Below the pieces are notes generated by a model, which was not told the DNA's origin, did no database searches, and saw only the letters and a list, made by a program, of their open reading frames with translations. Shown one piece after another: positions 10,371-22,895 of a DNA stretch of 64,000 nt (its first letter is position 1; each line of letters opens with the position of its first letter). The stretch spans positions 1,465,001-1,529,000 of the forward strand of contig JAQPZY010001692.1 in NCBI GenBank assembly GCA_029931535.1, given 5' to 3'. The stretch comes from Margaritifera margaritifera (taxonomy: Eukaryota > Mollusca > Bivalvia > Unionida > Margaritiferidae). A program made the translations under genes and the position numbers.

Positions 10371-12837
10371 TGTCTGTTTTTGCAGAAAAACAACAACAAC
10401 AACGTAAAACAAAAACAAAAAAAGAAACGCCCCAAAAAACTAAGATAACTGACTCTAACTACATTGAGTTACCTGATATGTTTCGTTTAAGCCTTGATGT
10501 CATATATTGATGTCACATATGTGTAATATCGAAATTATTAAATGGTTTATAAAAGCGGTAAACTATATGTCTATTCGGCGCTATCCTGAGACCAACATAT
10601 ATCTACAACAAAAATCAAAATTTGAATGATTGTCTCGATCGCAAATAGAACCAAAATGTACATACATTTAACAGTCTGCGGTTTTGTTGTTTGTGACGGG
10701 AAACCTGTTTCACCTTCGGCATTTTTGTTGTTGTTATTGTTGTTGTTGCGACTTTAGTTAACATAGAATGACAATTGCTTAGAGGTATGAATAACTGAGC
10801 CTTATGAATACATGACAATACCACAGATAAGCTAAAAGGAAACACTTATCCACTTTAGCAATCAGTAAAACATTTTCATTTTAAGTCGGAAAAAAAATAT
10901 TGTTGTAAAATAGACATGAATCTTTAAACAAAATATGAAATATAAATTCATGTTTGTCCGCGCGTTCATAAGGTTGTGTCATGGATCACAAAACTCTGTT
11001 GGAACAAGACAAGGAACAAGCAATTCAGTTCAAAATGCTTTATTATTTGTCTTCAAATGAACATTATACAAAGCAGAATTAGGCATCAACCGCTTAATAT
11101 TTCTTCCATTATGCAACGGAAGTATCTGCCATTATGAACAGGAAGTAATCATGGCGGGTATCTTAACAAAATTAGTCTTTAAACAATCAACAGAAGAAGT
11201 AAGCTATTTTCATCCGAAATAATGTATTTACGAGTATTTACGATGCTAGTGCAGGAGTATTCCTCTGGTTTCGGAATACCTCTTGCTTAAATGAATGAAG
11301 TGAGACATAATTTTTATCATCTTTGTTCATTGTCACAACTCTTAAGATATGTCAGCGTTCGAAAATCTGGTAAATAAGTTTAACGTGTAACCAATGAAAT
11401 GTGTACTGAGGATCCTCAAATCAAACAGTATACTTCAGGACTACATGGTGTGCGCCATCTGTTTTGTAATTCTGACCAGATTGATATCCTAGCAACTCTA
11501 ATGTTCTCATTTACTTTTCGCATCTCCTTTTGTTGGCTTATCTCAGAGTTTGTTCATTCATGTATTTAGTCAATGAATTTGATGCTTGGTCTCAAAGTCA
11601 AAGAGTTGTCATAAAATTTAATTCCACACTTGGATACATGTAGATGATTTGTCAACCTTTAGTCAAGTTCATCCAATGGAATATTCTGGTTTCTTTAGGT
11701 TTAGACCCAAGCTCTGTTCGTGAAAGGTATATAATCAAAGACATGGAGTGCGAAAGCAGAAGCTAAAACAAAACAAAACGATAACAGAAACAAAACAATT
11801 CACCATTCATCATTTTCATCTAAGAACAATAAAACTGGGAAGATTTTATTCTTACACTGGACTTCTACAATTTTCGTTTTCCTGATAGTATTTTTCGTAT
11901 GAATGGCTTTCTCAATATGCTCAGCATTTGTATTATCCAATTTAATTGCCTTAAGTCTCATCAAATATTTGATTTATTTCTGTCATTATAAAAGGTTTTT
12001 TTTTTATAAACAGTGTCGAAATAAGCAATGTACTCCCTAAGTATGTTGACAAGTAATGAAAATCGGTTAAAAAGGCCTTTTGTGGCAATAGCAAATATGT
12101 CAGTTCAACCCTTAATAATAGGTTCGATGAAAATTCAAATTACACCTGCAAATACAGATAGGGACATAAATATATACTACCGAAATTTCCTGTCCTGATG
12201 TCTTTTTATCCTTTCGCCTTTCTTGCTTTTTCGTTGTCTTATATCTTATTATAATTAATTTGACCAGAAAACTATTAAAATAAATAAATAAATATATAAA
12301 ATAAACATAATTTTGACACGATATATGCTTTGGGAGACATAGGTGCAACCATAAAAGAAATTATCTCATGTACAAGGAGAAACAAAGACAGGCATAAAGA
12401 TGAATAGGTAAATACACTGGATATGAATACAAAGGATAGCAAGGCTCCAGGATGGTTCAGAACAGATTGTAACTTTAGATAAATTCTGAAAGTATCCACT
12501 AGGTATGCGCAAGGAGTACCTGAATTGTACTGCATTTTGTATTTTTATTTGGTATATTTTTTCAAGCGACAAAATATTTTCTTTTCTTCAGATTGCATGT
12601 AATACAATAAATAAAGAATTTGTCATTACAAAAAAAATGAAGCAAGATTATGAATTTTTCTTTTTATCCTGTCTGGCCTGAGCATATAGGCCTATACAAA
12701 AGCCTTCGTAAGGCATTAGACTCATTATTTCGCAAAGTAAACTCTTAAAAAATGACAACTTACAAAGTATAGGGTGGCCAAGTAGGCAACGTCCTGTAGT
12801 TACCCTTTTATAACACGCTCCCAATTTCAGGGAAGCT
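10371..12837. other. No recognisable feature
   Basis: AT-rich DNA with CAA/GTT-rich patches (10390-10450, 10720-10750). No convincing ORF, RNA gene or mobile-element motif. Confidence 0.4.
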
Positions 12838-12960
12838 TCGACTCAGATCTATTGTCGCAAATACGTTGGCAGATCTGGTTCTATGCTGTTTGAATCAAAT
12901 TAGAGGAAGAAACACCAGTATAGACTCTGATCTGCCAGCGAATTATGCGACAGCAAGTTT
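12838..12960. mobile_element. MITE-like fold-back element, diverged copy
   Basis: Contains the blocks gactcagatct-attgtcgcaaat, agatctggttctatgctgttt and atagactctgatctgccagcgaattatgcgac. These recur, with better inverted symmetry, at 26670-26838 and 55080-55227. Length and arrangement suggest a short non-autonomous element. No coding capacity. Confidence 0.5.
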
Positions 12961-15900
12961 AGAATGGCTTTCACCAAAACAATTTCGTCAGGAATTAAAC
13001 TAACGTCTGGAATTACGTCTGATTCATTAAATTTAAGTCTGACTGAAAAAATTTACCAATCAAGTATGTAAAATTTAGACTTAATGTAGACTTATAGTGG
13101 TGAAAATGGGACCAGGCCTGTATTTCACCATCAACACTTTAATCCTGGACTTATAAATTTAGGTGCAAACTCTAGTGATTCACCAACATTACGTAAGTGT
13201 GGACTTAAACTTCATCGTGAAATCCACCGATCACATTTGGCTGAAATTTAAACCTGACTTAAAAGGAACCAATGAAATGTCTTCATTTTTGACTTAAGTT
13301 GAAGACTAATGCAGTTGAGATTGCGGCCAGGTATTATACACAGCCAAATACTGAATTTAAAAGAGCAAATACTCCAAGAAGGGTCACGTGATCAATATTA
13401 AATCTTTGGAGGATTTTAATTTTACCGGAACATTAGAAATTGATTGTACCTATATTTCGTGACATTCACATGCTAAATTTAAATTATATTGTCCCTGCGT
13501 AAAACCCTACGCACACGGTATTCTTTGTATTTACATAATCCATTTGACTAACTTTTCAGTCAATAGATCTAAAAGTGTTGTCAGGTCTAAGAATAAAAAG
13601 CTGTCACTAACAGTGCAATAAAAATTCACTAGGAGCTATTTAATTTTAATTACAGTGAGTCTGAAGAAATACGTTATGCTAGCAAAACCACTTGAATCTA
13701 ATTGGTTTCTTCGGTAATGTTAGGTTATTTACATGGTATTGAAAATCATTTTCTTGTAAATCACACAATTTGTCTTTAATGAGAAGACATCATATCTGAA
13801 ATTATAAGTAATTGTACAGTTACATACTTTACTCATACAATATTGTTTTGTGACAATACATCGTTTATCTTAAGTGTTGATGTGTAATTTTTGCAAGAGT
13901 TCTTGTATTAGGCACAGGACAGTTTTCTTTGCATCTCTGAAATAATTTGAGAGTAAAATTAAAGAGGGACAACATAAAACTCTTCGGCAACGAGGAAGTA
14001 AATACAGTATTTATTGACCATATAACAAATAAATTGAAATGCAGTAAATGTGGCAAATACATATAAATTCGATTTTCCATGTAACTCATTGAAGAAGTAT
14101 AATTCTAAGATAAAATGTTTATTATCTCACAGTTTAATGGCTGAAAGTATTTGAGCTTGTTAATACGTCATCTGCCATGTTAAAATATACCTAATAGGTT
14201 TTAATAATAATCAATCCTAAGAGGACAATGCTACATTTAATTGTCCCCAAACTACCTTTCACGTGCTTTTTGATGTGGAAATAATGTTTCACGTGCTTAT
14301 TGATGTGAAAATAATTAGAGGAGTGAATTTGTGTCACATTCTTAGACGTCATGGCAGTAATCAATAATCTAAAAGACCAATATCCGGGTTATTTAGCTAA
14401 TTTTTTTGTCGCTGGGATTTATAATTGCTCGTGATATTATTTGCTGACCTAGCATGCAAACATGTTATTTACTACAGCTGATTACAGATTAGCTAGATCT
14501 TTAAATTTTATTACTTAATTAGATACATTTTTTTTAAAAAACATTGCAAGATTTTGAGTGGGCTAAGCTTAAAACAATTCCTGTAATCTTCATACAGAGA
14601 GAGAGAGAGAGACTTTTTTTTTTTATCTCTTTCGGAAATGAAGAAAAAAAATATTACGGAAAACACTGATTTCCGTGTGTGATTAACCGAAAATAGTATG
14701 TTTCTTAAGACAATTCAGTCATCTATTTAGGCATACCCCGTTCTCTAGATTTATAAACAAGTATAGCCATATCAAAAATTCCATTTGATTGTATTCTGCC
14801 ATTCAAATTCTCTAAATATGGTTACAGATGGTGTTTCAATGTCAACGACTGATCTAAATCAGTGATATGTACCTGTATTAAAATTAACCGAGGACCCTGA
14901 CTGTATGAATATTGACTGTCACTTCTAAACGACCACTATCTAAACATGATTATTGACGTACGTGGGCAAGAACAGTATAAACAAAACTGTCATGAAATAG
15001 AAAGCAAATCCAAGTGTAGTTTGCTTCTTGTCGATAGTTTCATGAAACAGACTATAGTCGAAAACTTTCGCCGCTTTGGGAAGATGATGTTTTCCGCAGA
15101 GACCTAAGCTACGTTCAATCTGAAACTGTCAACCTTCTGAAGGACCACTAACCGATGTCAAGCTCACCTATGGGTGAACCTTAACCATAACGTAATAAGA
15201 CCTGGGACGCTTGCATTACTCTGGGGCATTATCAAGGGGCTGAACCTGTGTGTGTGAGGTGGGGGAAGGGGAGTGGGAGGGGAGGGGGAGTAGAGGCCCC
15301 TCCCACGCACTAAAAATGAGCGTCATAAAAACCATAATGTTTCCTGCAACAAGTTTTCTTTACAGCTAGATGGGTAAAAATATGCCCTGATAAAGCTTAA
15401 AATGAAGGACCTTTGGGGAGTTTCTGGTGTCCCTTCCCAAAGACTCCTCATCTTCTTGTTTACGCTCCCCCAAAACGATATTTCTGGATCTGTCGTTGAC
15501 TGGTTTACATACGATCAAACACACGAGTAGGTATGACAACTTAACATCAGTAACTTGAAATTGGTTACTACCTTTCATCCAACATTTTAACATTTTTACT
15601 ATCAAAAGAAGAAAAAAAAACTTTCAGATATAGTAATTAATCTTTGGATAAAGATATTGGACTCAATCGAACACGCCATACTAATAAATAGGTGTGGTGA
15701 TGGTATTGATTCCATAATGGAAGTTCTTATGTCTGCAAGTCAATACATTTACTAAATTACTTGCAGTTTTTATTTCCCATGGTAAACAACGGAAGATGGA
15801 AGCATGAGCAAATACAAAAAATATGAATGCGGCTAACCATATTCAGTGGTGTGCATATCAACTTGACATTGGAAAGAAATGCAGAGAATTGTGAGATCTA

Positions 15901-16408
15901 ATATGAACACAGTGAATCCAGAAATGAAATTTATTTTCTATGTCACGAAACCGTTCATGGAACATATCAACTACGGAATGGTAGTCCAATAATTATTTCG
16001 GTCGGTCAGAGAGTTTCCCTCGTAGAATAATAACGAACTTGTAGGTTAGTCACTTGATTTATCTTCTGCCAATATACAGTGCGGATACAGACAGCTTTAA
16101 ATTAGACTAATGGTCATCGCCAATTATGTGGACGCCTATATTTTTGTTCATAGAACAGAATGGAATAACCTATTTCGACAGAGAGTCACCATGAAATCGA
16201 ATTTAAAAAATGGAAACAGAAGTATACTTTATCATAACAATGCCTGAAATTAAATGTAACCCATCTGACAAGCGAAGTTCACCTGGGTAGGAATATTGTC
16301 TTTGATTTTACGCGAAAGTTCAAATATACTGCTAAGAAAAGTGAAGGTAATGATTGTTGATTTTAACGAGCCTACAAAAGTAACATGCGACCTTAAGCCT
16401 ACCCTTGA
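12961..16408. other. No recognisable feature
   Basis: AT-rich sequence with a short GA microsatellite near 14597-14611 and a G-rich patch at 15250-15300. Nothing coding supported. Confidence 0.4.
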
Positions 16409-16553
16409 GACTAATGAGTACTACATTTAATGTTATACCCAGCCTTTAATAGGGAAGACTAATGAGTACTACATTTAATGTTATACCCAGCCTTTAATGG
16501 GGAAGACTAATGAGTATTACCATTTAATGTTATTCCCAGCCTTTAATAGGGAA
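16409..16553. repeat. Three-copy 48-bp tandem repeat
   Basis: Units start at 16409, 16457 and 16505 with gactaatgagtactacattt and end with cagcctttaatagggaa. The first two differ at about one position. The third carries one inserted base and a few substitutions. This suggests a recent local duplication. Confidence 0.9.
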
Positions 16554-17239
16554 GAACATCTATGGCTTTAGTTAGATAAGTTAAGTATGTTATTTGTCGT
16601 CTAGTACATAGCAATTTGTTACCAATTTTAACAAACTATCTTAAAGTGAGTGAAGAAGAAATTTATTTATCTTTAATGTATTTTTGCTTAAAACTATATT
16701 TGGCCAATTTGATGAGTTAAGACTAAAACACCATCATACCTGCTACAGAAATGGACATGCTAAAGCTCCAAACATAGATGATGACGTCATGAAACGATCC
16801 GGAAGTCTTATATGTGGGCAGGATTGGTTTCAGTTTAAACTATTTGGATTTTGATTAATTCTCTCCTTGGAGAGATCTAATAATGCAATTTCCCATTCTG
16901 ACACCTTGACAATATTGCAAAATAAATAGATGTGATCAAGCAATTGTTTACACTTAAAAGTATCCAATTTTATGAAAACAAATTGTTTCATGCTTTGTAC
17001 GGTACAGAACATTGTACCCTCACTTAAATGGCATTATTCCTAATTTCAGCTACCAGTTAAAAACATTGTTTCCAGAATTTTTTTTACAAAGTATTGTACA
17101 TAAATTCTCAGCCTATTAATTTCCGACTAATTTAAAATAGAGTTTAGAAAATCGGTGAAAAATGCTTGAAGTTAGAGGAGTAACAGGAATCATGACCGAG
17201 TTTTGCAACTCCTCAACTGAGAATAAATATCTTTTTTGA
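16554..17239. other. No recognisable feature
   Basis: AT-rich; only very short ORFs. Confidence 0.4.
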
Positions 17240-17404
17240 TTGATTTATCCCGGGGATGACGTCAATGATAAAATTATGGATAGAAGAATTGTACTCATCA
17301 CCAAAATTAAAGACTTCAATAGAATGAACACCCAGAAATTCCCATCGTACAATGACGCGGTGAATCCAAATAACAGATATTATTGGTTGAATGCCAGTAA
17401 TGTC
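17240..17404 (+). pseudogene. Unidentified coding-like relic
   Basis: The frame from 17240 reads a polar, codon-like stretch (IMDRRIVLITKIKDFNRMN then KFPSYNDAVNPNNRYYWLN) and runs straight into the ATGT microsatellite, which supplies meaningless MYVC repeats. Composition looks like real protein rather than random AT-rich translation, but I do not recognise the family. It may belong with the relics at 18.4-19.0 kb. No splice sites or promoter support it as a live gene. Confidence 0.3.
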
Positions 17405-17409
17405 AAAAG

Positions 17410-17472
17410 TATGTATGTATGTATGTATGTATGTATGTATGTATGTATGTATGTATGTATGTATGTATGTAT
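17410..17472. repeat. (ATGT)n microsatellite
   Basis: About 15 uninterrupted tetranucleotide units. Confidence 0.97.
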
Positions 17473-17529
17473 CGGATTTATCTGCATATCAGAACAATCC
17501 AGGCCATATAGTGCGAGTATATTTTAAGC

Positions 17530-18370
17530 GACAACGAGTACAAATATGGTAATAAATTCCCATATCTAAATACTCAACTAAGTTTTCAGGATATTGAACT
17601 TTATTAGCAATACTCAGTAGACAAATTATGATCATCAGAATTCGGGACTTAATTTCTCCTTACTTGCAAATAGTTTACTACATATGGCACAGAACGTGCA
17701 AATCTAACTATTTCTTTCTGTGTATTAACACCATTACCTCTTTTGTTTTAGAAAATAAGAGAATATCTAAAAGAACAGAATAGGTGCACATATCGAATAT
17801 ACTAATATGGTAAAGTGAAAAAAATAAATGTTTAACTGTTAGAAAAATTAACCCTTCCTATAAAATATAATATAAAATGTTTTATCAATGCCCCCTAGAA
17901 TGAACGAACACCAATATTATGAAATTTATATTTAATAATATTACACTATAATCTATGTGAACCAGTGTGACATATGTATTTCTCTTCACACAGACTTTAT
18001 TTGTTAAAGTGTAGATATAACATATTTTTGATCAGTCGAAAATATTATTCGTCTCTTGTTGAATAATAATAAGTATCATGCAATTTTAACATTTCGCCAT
18101 CTGCAAAGAAATGTCCAGAAGTTAGGCTTTAAGGCAGAACTTTTATAATTGTTTGCTATCTAAACCTTAATTTAGTATATCTTTTCTCAAATTTTGAATT
18201 AAATTAATGCAGAATCTTTAAAAGTTTTCCACAATGTTGGCAAATTATGTAATCCGGATTTTTATTGCCAAATACTTAGCTCAAAAACGTGTAATCGATG
18301 AATAACAAGATACTATTTTCTCCCGAAAGTTAAATTTGATATTTCTATTTTTACGCCTTCGACGACCTTT
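17530..18370. other. No recognisable feature
   Basis: AT-rich, no supported ORF or repeat. Confidence 0.4.
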
Positions 18371-18462
18371 TCTAGGAATTGTTCAGCTCAACACGAACGC
18401 CACACCGTTAGAGCTTTTGTCAGAGATAATGCCAAACGGGTGATTCCGTAGATGAAGAAGCG

Positions 18463-18713
18463 ATTTTATAATCAACCATAAAGATGACAAAATTTGTAAT
18501 AAATTTGAAATTGTTGATACGTTTGAAAGGTTTAAAGAAACTTTGCAAATCGATGAAAATAAAGTACGTGTTGTTGACGGTCGTCCTGTTGGATTGTTAA
18601 TTAAACCTAAAGATAATGTATCAAGTATAAAGTATTCTTTGAATAGTTTTCTACTATTTGAAGTTACTGACATCAGAGATTTTGTAGACCAAGACAAAGT
18701 ACACAGTATTTAA
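18463..18713 (+). pseudogene. Unidentified coding-like relic A (possible mobile-element protein)
   Basis: A plus-strand frame without an ATG is open for about 80 codons. It contains DKICNKFEIVDTFERFKETL, then VVDGRPVGLLIKPKDN, and ends EVTDIRDFVDQDKV before a stop. Balanced residue use suggests a real protein fragment. I do not know the family. The closeness to relic B (18744-19037) and the presence of a Polinton-type polymerase fragment elsewhere in the window make a large virus-like transposon one option, but nothing here proves it. Confidence 0.35.
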
Positions 18714-18743
18714 GACATCTTAACTATAATCCTGAAAGTCCAA

Positions 18744-19037
18744 TTGCCTTCAGGAAGTATGCATGAGTCAGATACGTGTGTCCGATACGCGAATATCTGC
18801 CATTGCCACTCAGACCAAAGTTTACAAATACTATGTTCCTGCAAACTAAATTTCCCTAAAGGCATATTCAACGCACCAGCAAGAGCTCCATATGTAGATT
18901 TGCTTAGCTACAGAGTTCATGGATCAAATGCTTGTAAATTAAAGATTGTGTCCATAAGATTTCTGTTGAATCAAGTAGATATACTATACTTAAAGGGAAT
19001 CACATTTTTGTTTTATATTAAACATAAAATAGTGTAA
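18744..19037 (+). pseudogene. Unidentified coding-like relic B, frameshifted
   Basis: Two frames appear to share one ancestral protein. The first part reads best in a frame giving RISAIATQTKVYKYYVPAN (about 18790-18850). The later part reads in the next frame as VDLLSYRVHGSNACKLKIV then SIRFLLNQVDILYLKGI. A frameshift around 18850-18890 joins them. Family not recognised. It begins about 30 bp after relic A in the same direction, so both may come from one element. Confidence 0.35.
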
Positions 19038-20029
19038 CAGGTCTGAAACCGGGTAGCGACTGGATTTAGTGAAGACACTGAAAGCAATTTCGTGAATGGG
19101 ATGTTCATTTATAATGTAATTGAATGAATCTGACACCATTCTCGTGCTCATAAAGTCCAACTAATGGATTTAACAGCATTATGCGCACCGAGTTCAAAAT
19201 GTAATGAAATGCTGTCATTCCCAAATGGAACTGATCAAAACACGTAACTTCAACGGGTAATCGAAAAAGAATCAACGTATGGAACTTATAAACAAATATG
19301 CTTGACATATGGATCTATCACAACGGACGATCGATGACGATTGCTTCCGTGACGTGGACAGCTTCCTGATAAAATTCGTTGTGTTGTGATAATACATCGA
19401 GACTTTACTAAATAAGTACCCTGGTTATGGTGAAATCCACAGCCAGAAAACTTGAGGTAATCGGGTTTCTCACTGCAGGCAAATTCAGTATTTTGAAATA
19501 ACTAAAGCCGAAAAATAAACCACTATAGGTTAAACCCGAGCACATATTCGTTCATATATACAATGCTTTGAACATTAAGTAAACACCATTCCGTGACAAA
19601 TAGTACTGAGGATTTATTTCATTATTCGTCGGAATGTCTTTTATATCAATCATTAAGAGTCAATATGTGTCAGAAAATGAGAAATATAGTGTTTTCTCAA
19701 AATTTTCTAAAATTTAAATTGTTTTCAATATAAAGTCGCCCTTACTACGAAGATTCTGTCCAAATATATTGTACATGTTTCTTCCTAAGGGACAAATCTC
19801 CTTTAGTAGGAAATTTTATTGAACATAGAGTCTTAAGTGTGCGTGTTTTGTCAGTAATACAATGTGTGCATTCATACTCAAATCTTTGTTTCATCATCAG
19901 CATTTAATGTCAGTGTGTTTTGTCTCATTAAATATTGTGTATTGTCTATTGTCAATAGGGCTTAGGAGTAATGTCTGAGGGGATGTGAATATACTTTAAA
20001 GTCATTAACTGCCCTACCTTGCTGTTTTA
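19038..20029. other. No recognisable feature
   Basis: AT-rich; nothing supported. Confidence 0.4.
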
Positions 20030-20251
20030 TAGAATACATGTGTTATTTGTATGTGGCAAATATAATACCTGTGTTTTTTATAAGTGACAACTAGAATGTG
20101 TTTTTTGTATGTGACAAATAGAATACATGTGTTATTTGTATGTGACAAAGAGAATACATGTGCTATTTGTATGGGACAAATATAATACATGTGTTATTTA
20201 TATGTGAAAAAGAGAATATATATGTTATTTGTATGGGACAAAGAGAATCTT
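20030..20251. repeat. ~31-bp tandem repeat, about seven imperfect copies
   Basis: Unit approximates agaatacatgtgttatttg followed by tatgtgacaaat. Copies vary in length by a base or two and by substitutions. Confidence 0.85.
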
Positions 20252-20658
20252 GCATTTCTGTTCATTTCAAATTAAATTTATGAAACTTGTGAAATAAAAG
20301 ATTTTAAAAACGAGAATGTGATCGACATATTTCATAAAATTAATTTGAAATGAGCACTCTTCTAAGCCCCCACCCCCAATCTGGCTGATAAGTGCAAATG
20401 TAAATATTTTATATAATTTATTCTGATTCAGTTAACTTTCGATTAACGACAAATTGCAAGATTAGCGCATAAGATCTGCACATATTTAAAAAATATGCAT
20501 ACACGTTTATTATCTACATGCTACAGTAGACAAAGAGATAAATAGAGAGCTATGTGGGCGGTTGAGTTGGTGGACCGATAGATAGATAGATAAACAGAGC
20601 GAGACATATATATGAGTTGGTGGTTGATAGACACAGAGCTTATTATTATTTTTATTAT

Positions 20659-21147
20659 TATTACGACTCTATGGTCTAAGAAAAATGTAACAAGAAGAAA
20701 GTGAAACCAACAAATCAAGCAAAAATCAACCAGCAATTTATTTCTAGGCAAATAACGTGAAAATTCAAAAGACACTTACAATAATGCGAATCCAAATAAT
20801 CCAATAATTCTAAGTGTCCTAATTACAAGTCCTAAACATAGAATGTTCCGAATGAATGGCTGTATCCTTAAATGTATTGATGTGCCAATGGTCTTTAATG
20901 TCCTGATGTGCCAGTAGTCTTTTATAATCCAATGAATATTTTAAATAATTCCTCTCTCAGAATGATTTTCCACAACTGTAAAGACTCTTTAAAAGACTGA
21001 TGGTAATATTAGTCGACACTAAAAAACTGTCCACAAAACATGGTATATATAAAGATAGGTCACATGACAGAATATTCTAGAATAATAAATCGTGTGTGTG
21101 ACTTTTGACACATAACTCTAAAGGGATTTCTGGTTTTGTCTGTAAAC
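20659..21147 (+). mobile_element. Solo-LTR-like dispersed repeat, copy A
   Basis: About 490 bp closely similar to 61469-62030. Shared blocks include ttacgactctatggtctaag at the start, caatttatttctag, aatccaataatt-taagtgtcc, tgatgtgccagtagtctttta and, near the end, an excellent TATA box in ggtatatataaagatagg (21042-21059). The ends (TATTACG here, TGTTACG in the other copy; ...GTAAACA) fit the TG...CA borders of a long terminal repeat. The TATA box towards the 3' side fits a U3-R boundary. The right end merges into the coding relic at 21148. Alternatively a MITE or the untranslated part of a larger transposon. Confidence 0.6.
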
Positions 21148-22363
21148 AAAATGTATCATCTCGAAGAAGTTCACGAATCTGAGGACCAACAAAGACAGCT
21201 TCCTTTATCTTAGCTTCACTTAACCTTGGAAATTTTCCACGGAGGTACTTGAAAGCTGCTTGTGTTTTGTCCGTGGCCTTGACAAAGTTCTTCATCAGAC
21301 CCAGCTTGATGTGCAAGGGTGGTAACAAAATCTTCCTTGATTCAACAAGTGGTGGATGCTGAACACTTTTTATCCCAGGATCCAATGACTGTCGGAGTGA
21401 CCAATCTCTCTTGATGTACTTGGAATCTCTCGCACGACTATCCCATTCACAGAGAAAACAGCAGTACTTTGTGTATCCAGTCTGCAGACCAAGCAAGAGA
21501 GCAAGAACCTTGAAATCGCCACAAAGCTGCCACTGATGTTGGTCATAGTTTATGCACCTCAAAAGTTGTTTCATATGTTTCCTTCATATGGACTGCATGA
21601 CCAACGGGAATTGATGGCAAAACACTGCCATTATGCAACAAAACAGCTTTAAGACTCGTCTTCGATGAATCAACGAACAGTCTCCACTCATCTGGATCAT
21701 AAACAATGTTGAGGGCTGCCATCACACCATCGATGTTGTTGTAGGCCATGAAGAAGAATGGGACAAGATCCTTTTGACGGTCACGGAACATGGAAACCCT
21801 ACCATTACCTGCCAGGAGATTCCACTGCTGTAGTCTGGAGCCCAACAGCTCTGCCTCGCTCTTGGGTAGTTCCAAATCCCTAACAAGGTCATTAAATTCA
21901 CCTTGTGTTATGAGGTGTGGTTCAGAGGAGGAGGATGGGAGAAAATATGGGTCATGTGACATTGATGGTTCAGGAGTAAACTGGAGTAATCCTCTTCCTC
22001 GTCTGACGGAATGTTTGGATAATGCACAGTCCACTTTTTCTTCTTTGACACACCTTTCCCAACTGGAGGCACCATGCAGAAGTAACAATTTCTTATATGA
22101 TCTGTTGGCTCTCTCCAAATTATAGGCACTGCAAAAGGCGTAGATTTCCTCTTCTTGTTCAACCACTGCCGAAGATTTGTCGCACAAGTGTTGCAGCATA
22201 TATGTGGGGCCCACATCTTGTCCTGATCTCTAATTTTGCAGCCAAAATAAAGGTGATAGGCTTTCTTAACCATAGTGGTTATACTGCGCTTTTGTGATGC
22301 AAAAGTCACTTCACCACAAACATAGCAGAAGTTATCTGCATTGTTCACACAAGTACGAGGCAT
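21148..22363 (-). pseudogene. Transposon-like zinc-finger protein gene ('MPRTC' family), frameshifted and truncated
   Basis: Starts at ATG 22363 with MPRTCVNNADNFCYVCGEV. The N-terminal 50 residues carry paired cysteines (CYVC and ICCNTC) spaced like a ZAD-type zinc-binding module, then a second CYFC. Later blocks are SEPHLITQGEFNDLVRDLEL, ELLGSRLQQWNLL, EWRLFVDSSKTSLKAVLLHN and PSIPVGHAVHMKETYE. The C-terminal part has WQLCGDFKVLALLLG, CCFLCEWDSRARD and PPLHIKLGLMKNFVKA, ending VGPQIRELLRDDTF. The reading frame shifts twice (about 21905-22000 and 21575) and the end is cut off where the LTR-like repeat begins. I recall near-identical multi-copy proteins in distant animals, which suggests a mobile gene; its function is not established to my knowledge. 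Confidence 0.85.
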
Positions 22364-22895
22364 CTCTGCACACTTTGACTAAACAGAAATGTGTCCCTTT
22401 GCAAAATAAAACACTAACAAAAAAGAGAGCACGACACTATATGATTTGTAGAGCTGATATAGGGCAATTTCTTCAGCAGAGTGATGTAAGTTTAGTTATG
22501 ATTGCATCATCCATGACTTCTAGGAATAACATGATGCAATTCAAATCATGTATGACGCAATGCCATCGTCAAATTCCATCATTCATTGTTTTGCCTAAAA
22601 ATTAAGTACTGTCTAAACCCAGTCATAGATTTATTCATAGATCCAGTCACAGATGTATTTTAGTAATTTCTGGTTTAAATTGAGATCCCTTCCCTTTATA
22701 ACTCACTTATCGTCCGCCATTCCCAAGTCAAGGGTCGTATATAGTGATCCAGTATAATATCTTTAAAATTAGAATACATTTCTAAACGAATGCTGTTTTA
22801 CACTAAATGACCTATGACCTTTACATCTCTTCGATGTGTTGAGGACAAACTTAGTCATAATTGCGTTCAACGTGTCCACTTCTGTATTGTTTCAG
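22364..22895. other. No recognisable feature before the first receptor exon
   Basis: Contains a plus-strand ORF (22294-22605) that is partly antisense to the zinc-finger relic and otherwise unremarkable. No promoter motif was recognised. Confidence 0.35.

Noticed and set aside
17410..17472. Repeated Met-Tyr-Val-Cys protein
   Set aside because: Pure translation of an ATGT microsatellite; the same appears at 42406 and 63040.
21790..22125. Plus-strand 111-codon ORF
   Set aside because: Antisense shadow of the zinc-finger relic, which has recognisable family blocks on the minus strand.
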